Positions 59,049 through 64,000 of a DNA stretch of 64,000 nucleotides are shown here, one piece after another. The notes under the pieces are model-generated. The model saw only the letters and a list, made by a program, of their open reading frames with translations, made no database searches and was not told where the DNA came from. Positions within the stretch are counted from its first letter, which is position 1; the number at the start of each line of letters is the position of its first letter. The translations under genes were made by a program, and so were the position numbers. Where the stretch lies: positions 186,751,233 to 186,815,232 of the forward strand of contig NC_081415.1 in assembly GCF_030272615.1 (NCBI RefSeq), given 5' to 3'. Origin of the DNA: Cryptomeria japonica (lineage: Eukaryota > Streptophyta > Pinopsida > Cupressales > Cupressaceae).

Positions 59049-62000
59049 CCAAGTTGCAAACATTGGGATCTCTGGTGTCGTGTGTGCCCTCTATTTGTGT
59101 GAGGTGTATCGACCTTATGTGTATGCTTGTCCTCCTTTTGCTTGTGAGTGATCGAGCAGACCTTAACTTGTGTGTAACGTGTGTGTTCACACCTTGTTTT
59201 CGCCTTCTTGATGTTGGTGTTTGAGTGCTTATATGTGCATTGTGTGCTTATTGATGTCTTGGTCTACGATTACTCTTATTTTGAAAGAGAGTCGTATGCA
59301 CCTTCCCTTATTGAGTGTTGCACTCTTTAGACTAATCCCTTTGGGTTGGTCCGTGCTTGTCTTGAATCTGAAAGTGCGAATTGTGTTTGTTTAAGATTAT
59401 GATCTAACTTAGTGTTGTCCACTTGAAGGACTTGTATGGCAATTATGGAATGCTTATTTTGTAGAAAATTAAATGATTATCACCATTCCTCTCTTCTTTC
59501 TGGAAATTAAAATGATTAGGATAAGAGTAAATATCTTTGACTCAAGTTTCCATGTTTGCAAGAGAGAAAAAGGTTGTGACTTCTTGGACCCTTGTGTGAG
59601 CCTTATGATGCTTCTGTCTTTAGATTATTAAAAGGGCTATGGGTTTTAAAAAAAATTATTTAGGACGAATGGGAGAAAACTGTATGTGTACATTTAAAGA
59701 ATTCTCCATGTGTATGTTGTAGGAGTAGCATGATTAAATTCTACCTTAGTAAGGTGCATTGCTATGCGAATAGTTGAATTATGTGAAACTGCTTGGAGTA
59801 ATAGCTCCTTGCTTATCTTTGATCGTAATGTGATCTTCTCTAATAGGTTGCAAATTATGACATGTGTCTATATTGTATTTTTATTAAGTGAGTGTTCTTA
59901 AGAGGTCTTGCATTATCGAAAAGATTGCCTCTCTTGATCTCTGTTTGGTTTGGAAAACTAGAACCTCCTGTTGCAACCATAATTATTGGAAATGTTTTGT
60001 TAGGCTGTTTGTCATCCTTCTTAACGGTAGCGAAATGAAAACCGTGTAATTAAAGGATAGGCTTATAGTGAGAAAATGTATAATGTACCGTGATCTTGTT
60101 TGATCTTGCGTTTGTAGGAAACAGTTTGATTATCAAACTCTCTTTTCCTTCTCTTTGCCTAATCCTAAGATTTTTAGAAATGATATTAAAGAATGCATTG
60201 ATTGAAATAGAATGTTTATAAAACATGTGAAATTGTATGTTGGCCTTTTGGCTTCATAGTGATAGATGAAAGTCTTAAGCTTTAGAAATGAATTTGCTTA
60301 GCTAGTAATTTAATTATGAATGCTTAGTGAGATTCGAGAAAGATATAGGAATGATGTTATTTCCTTATGTAATTGTGAATTGTTAATAATTTCAGTACTT
60401 GAATCTAGAGTAAACTTGATTCAGTTATTTTTATAGAAAGCATAATTGAATCTTCCTTGTATAGATGTTAGCGTACTGAAAAGTACTCCCCGTAAATGTG
60501 ACTAAACCAGTACTGGTGTATTTGTGTGTATTGTAAGAAACCAGTGCTTATTATTTGTGCCCATGGATTGGTGAAGTAATCAACCATGGAGGATATGTTG
60601 CTTATGAGTATGGGAAACCATACTGTTTATGTGATGTTTCTTATCTGTTTCCCTATTGAGTACCAAACCTCGGGTTATGGGTAATTGAGTATGTTAAGGG
60701 GTAGTATTAGAAGTAACCGTTCCTTGAATAGTATGGATTGGCGTACGAGTAATGTCGGCGCAAAGCGACTTTAGCTTCTCTACTTTGAGGAATGATATAG
60801 TTGTACTACTAAACTGTATCAAGGTGTACTCAATACTTTCCCTTGTGATGAACCTATTTACGAGGTTCATGAGTGCCAGCCTTAATACTATCCTTTATTT
60901 TGAGCATATAGATGGCAGTTTTTGAGCATATTGTTGGATTCTATTGGAGCATCTGTTGCCTTGTCTTCATGAGAAGCGTGTTATTATTCTTACATAAGTT
61001 GCCAACTGACTAGTGTTGGTAGACTTGTGGGTAGACCTTAGCCATGTATACCTCTGGCTTACCGCGAGTATCTTGAGAGGAACCTCGCTATGCGGAGTGT
61101 GACCAGCGCGTGCCTTATCCGCGGGGTACATTGCCATGCGGGATACGTCCATTGCGTGCTTTGTCCGCTTGGAGTATTGCCATGCCGTGCTAAGATGCAA
61201 TGCGGGATGTAATAGACATTTCCATGTGGCCTACCGCTAGGTATTGGGTAGAGCCATGCCACGTGACGACGTGATGCGGGGTGATGTCGAGGTGCACACT
61301 GCCATGCCATGTGGATGTGCGACTTGGCCACACCACATGATGAGCTACTAGGATAGCTAGACGATTGTTCCTTCCTTCCTCGTTGGTGGCTAGCTATTAG
61401 TCACGTAGTGATGTAACGTGCAATTGTGATTTTCTTTTAATTATTTATTTATTTCTTTGTGGGCCAGCAATTTATTCTACTTTGACTGTGAAGGTTTAGC
61501 CACGATCTTGTGATCTTTTGCACTTTTGATTTGGTGTTGGGATTCCGGATTATTTTCTTGCCTTACTGTTGGAATTGAGGATTTATTATCTTTATTCTTC
61601 TGTACTTTGGTGGCTAAACCGGTTTATCCTTGTTGTTTTCGTATGCTGGTCTTGTGTTGCAATGTGAATTCCTCTCCAAGAACGTAGGAGACGGGCTTGG
61701 ATGAGTGTATACAAGGAAGTAGACGCAGGGAACCTTGAGGATGGGGGTATGTGAGGATGGGGGTATGTGAGGCTGTGATGCAGCTAGTATCCACTACCTA
61801 CCTATGTGTGGTGACTATCTCTTGGAGGCTAAACACCTTACACAACAAGGGATATTCACAAAGGTCTTGTATGGAAGGTAGCACCGCTATGGTGTGCCTA
61901 GCACCATCAAGCCTTTGAGTGAGATATTGGATATTTATGATCATATTGTTGTTTTGGGATCAGGCATTGAGATGCTGATCGTGCATGTTATCTTTTGACC

Positions 62001-62610
62001 GAGCATTAAACATGCTCACATGTGGCCTTTTCTGTTATGCATTCTAGTTATGTGGATGGTTATTGCTTGTATCATGGAGTAAATTCTGTTAACTTGTCAC
62101 TATGTTATGGGACATAGTCTTTGGAAAGGTGTTCTTATGCCTGGCAAGTGTAATCAATTGAGTTATTTATGATGCTCTTATTTATTGAAAGTTAATTTGG
62201 TTGTAGAAATTGATATTTTGAGCTAGTTCTATTCAATAAAATTTTATGAAAAAGATGGATTGGTAAAGGAAATTGATCTTGATAGCATGTTTTCTGGTCA
62301 TGTTTGATAGATGATTATGGTAATTGTTGTTTACCTCCTTGTAATGCTTTAATTTGGTGAAATGAAAGGAAGAAAATTCTTGTTCCTCTGCTATGAATGT
62401 GGATAATTCCTAGATATTTTAAGGAATGTATGGATTTAGATGTATCTTGCCAATGGATAATGGTGTTTGTAAAGGATTTTGCAAGAATATTTCATTTGAT
62501 TATGGAAAGATTTCTATGTGCAATTTGATCTTTGTTGAATGAGTTTCAGGGCTGATGCGTACGACATGTTCTCCATCTAGCCTTATGACTTCCAGGAGTA
62601 AGTTGGAACC
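59049..62610 (+). other. LARD non-coding interior
   Basis: No gag, protease or RT similarity on either strand. About 61060-61340 is GC-richer and contains imperfect repeats with TTGCCATGC and GCGTGC words about 40-45 bp apart. GATGGGGGTATGTGAG is present twice in tandem near 61740-61771. Confidence 0.75.
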
Positions 62611-62623
62611 TAGGGGGGGAGAA
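62611..62623 (+). other. LARD polypurine tract
   Basis: TAGGGGGGGAGAA directly before the 3' LTR start TGTAGTACCCC at 62624. Confidence 0.9.
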
Positions 62624-64000
62624 TGTAGTACCCCTGCCCTAATCTATTTCTAACCTTGGTTTAATCTTGATTAGTTTATCGTAATATTATGTTATAGTCA
62701 GATGTTGATTTAACGCATAGCTATTGATGTGGTTTTCTCGCTAGTTGTATGCAAGTTGTTAGTGTACCTATCTCGTGGTATCAATATTGAGCTAACGCTT
62801 TCATTAAATTTTATATATGTATGCATGTATGACTCTTGGTTGCAGGAGATTTCAGGTACAAAGCCGTATGAGTGCGAGGTTCGTCTTCACCTGGATGTGC
62901 AGGTTTGAGTGCACCTCTTTTATCATTAGAGTTGGATAGGTGGTCGTAAGACCCTGGTTGACCTTAGTCATGCTCAAGTGAGCATCGTCAGTCGTCGTCG
63001 GTAATCCCTTGTTGTTTGGGTTTGCGAGTCGTCTGTTTGGTTGACCTTCTCAGTTTGCGTGCGTGGTGTGAATGGTTAAATTGGTTAATTAGTCTTTAGT
63101 AATTAGTTGGATTAAATATGTATTTGTGCATTACAGATTATGGGCTAAAGTAATCGGGATTTCGTTATGCGATTTTCGTTGTTAATGAATTGCTTGTTTT
63201 AAATTGGGAGTAAATTCGATTTAATGACTGATTTTGAATATTAAATGCATTTATATATGCTGTGGAAAAGAAAGTTTTATAGTTTATCGCCATAGAGTTA
63301 ATTGTGTTCTGTTGGCTTATTTGATTTGAAAGGTTAAATTTAATTAAAGGAGAAAATTGATTTTGGAATTGATAAAGCAAGTTACTTTGTTGCTAGCTAG
63401 AAAAGAATTAAATGTTGAGAATTATTTGTAAATAAGAATTTTTATTCCAAAAATGGAATTTTTGGGTCAACTCTTCCATATAACCCAAATTTGGGGAAAT
63501 TTTGGAGGATGGAGATTTTTGGAGAAGATTTTGGATGGAGAAGAAGGATTTGGGAGCTGAAGATTGGGGTTCTTCGTCAGATCTTGCCAGGAATGCGAGA
63601 TCAGGTAGGAGTTGTTTATCCATTTGGTTTTTTTAAAAAAATATATGTGAATTTCCATTCTTTTGAAATGGAATTTTAGTTTTAATCTTGGATTTGGGGG
63701 TTGTGAAACCCTACCATTCTGGAATTTTTATTGTAAGTCTCCTTAGGAGACTGTGTTTTCTTAAATTCTTATGGGGTTTGCTGTTCTATGAGGAAATGTT
63801 TTAAAACCCATATCTCCAAGTTTAGGAAAATGGATTTCTTGTATGTGAATCGAATATGGAATTCGAACCAATTCATTGTTAATCTGGTTTTATCAAAATA
63901 CCGAACTGTGCGTTTTCTTTTAGAAAAAAATAATAATAATATATATTTTATTTCGAGCTGGGCGTTCATTTTTGGCTCGGCCTGGGCATTTGCTTTGTTT
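62624..64000 (+). repeat. LARD 3' LTR, first 1377 bp
   Basis: Matches 54691-56067 throughout. The window ends before the GC-rich island. Confidence 0.95.

Larger units (their letters stand above)
54691..64000 (+). mobile_element. LARD-like element with 4.34-kb LTR (right end outside window)
   Basis: 5' LTR 54691-59034, tRNA-Met primer site 59037-59048, interior 59049-62610, purine tract 62611-62623 and 3' LTR from 62624 to the window end. The interior of about 3.6 kb has no recognisable gag or pol and only short frames. LTRs above 4 kb with a non-coding interior near 3.5 kb are the description of LARDs, known from grasses. Between the LTR parts that can be compared (54691-56067 and 62624-64000) I count about 20 substitutions, mostly transitions. 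Confidence 0.9.

Noticed and set aside
60967-61331. Two overlapping minus-strand frames in the LARD interior
   Set aside because: They coincide with GC-richer imperfect repeats; the period gives repeated residues without a domain.
1-64000. tRNA or rRNA genes
   Set aside because: Apart from primer-binding sites complementary to tRNA ends I saw no cloverleaf with A and B boxes; a tRNA scan could not be run, so short pseudogenes may be missed.

Overview
The window is repeat-dominated, AT-rich plant nuclear DNA. I find no intact host gene, rRNA or convincing tRNA. Nearly everything recognisable is a plant transposable element: Ty1/copia and Ty3/gypsy LTR retrotransposons, LINE fragments, one small LTR element, one very-long-LTR non-coding element and one long inverted repeat. 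Densely nested, old retroelements with no genes over 64 kb suggest a seed plant with a very large genome, most likely a gymnosperm. The species cannot be read from the sequence.

Layout. 1-2343 is the 3' end of a copia element (family X) with RNase H, several purine tracts and a 1.23-kb LTR. 2400-3570 is a LINE reverse transcriptase relic on the minus strand. 6470-7450 is a minus-strand gypsy integrase relic. 8580-9979 is a minus-strand copia gag with primer site and 5' LTR. 10643-21630 is a structurally complete gypsy-type element (element A) flanked by the 5-bp duplication ATAAC. It has gag and protease and a scrap of integrase, but no reverse transcriptase, RNase H or integrase core. In its 3' non-coding part it carries, on the opposite strand, a spliced gene of the plant mobile domain (PMD) family with its own TATA box. 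21806-31815 is a related element (B), split by a foreign segment (24200-30390) that holds a gypsy integrase end, an array of GTTCAA hairpins and a decayed reading frame of about 3.4 kb that I cannot assign with certainty.

33480-34220 looks like an LTR end or promoter. 34740-36833 is the 5' part of a minus-strand copia element of another family (Y), with four zinc knuckles. 37620-39697 is a 2.1-kb LTR element with no coding capacity and a TCTTC target duplication. 40950-49605 is a large inverted repeat whose arms run into GA-rich and CT-rich tracts; a decayed minus-strand copia pol lies in its loop. 49606-54334 is a chimeric copia unit with a family X LTR on the left and a family Y LTR on the right. 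54390-54674 resembles the C-terminal end of a plant LINE ORF2. From 54691 to the window end lies an element with a 4.34-kb LTR, a tRNA-Met primer site, a 3.6-kb non-coding interior and the start of its second LTR, the architecture of a LARD (large retrotransposon derivative).

The two elements whose LTRs can be compared (A and the LARD) each show about 1.5 percent LTR divergence by eye, so they are the younger insertions; the other relics carry many stops and frameshifts. Several elements (A, the 37.6-kb element, the LARD) lack their own polymerase and would need proteins supplied by other elements. Element A, segment C and the copia chimera each carry non-pol reading frames, which are the most interesting content here.
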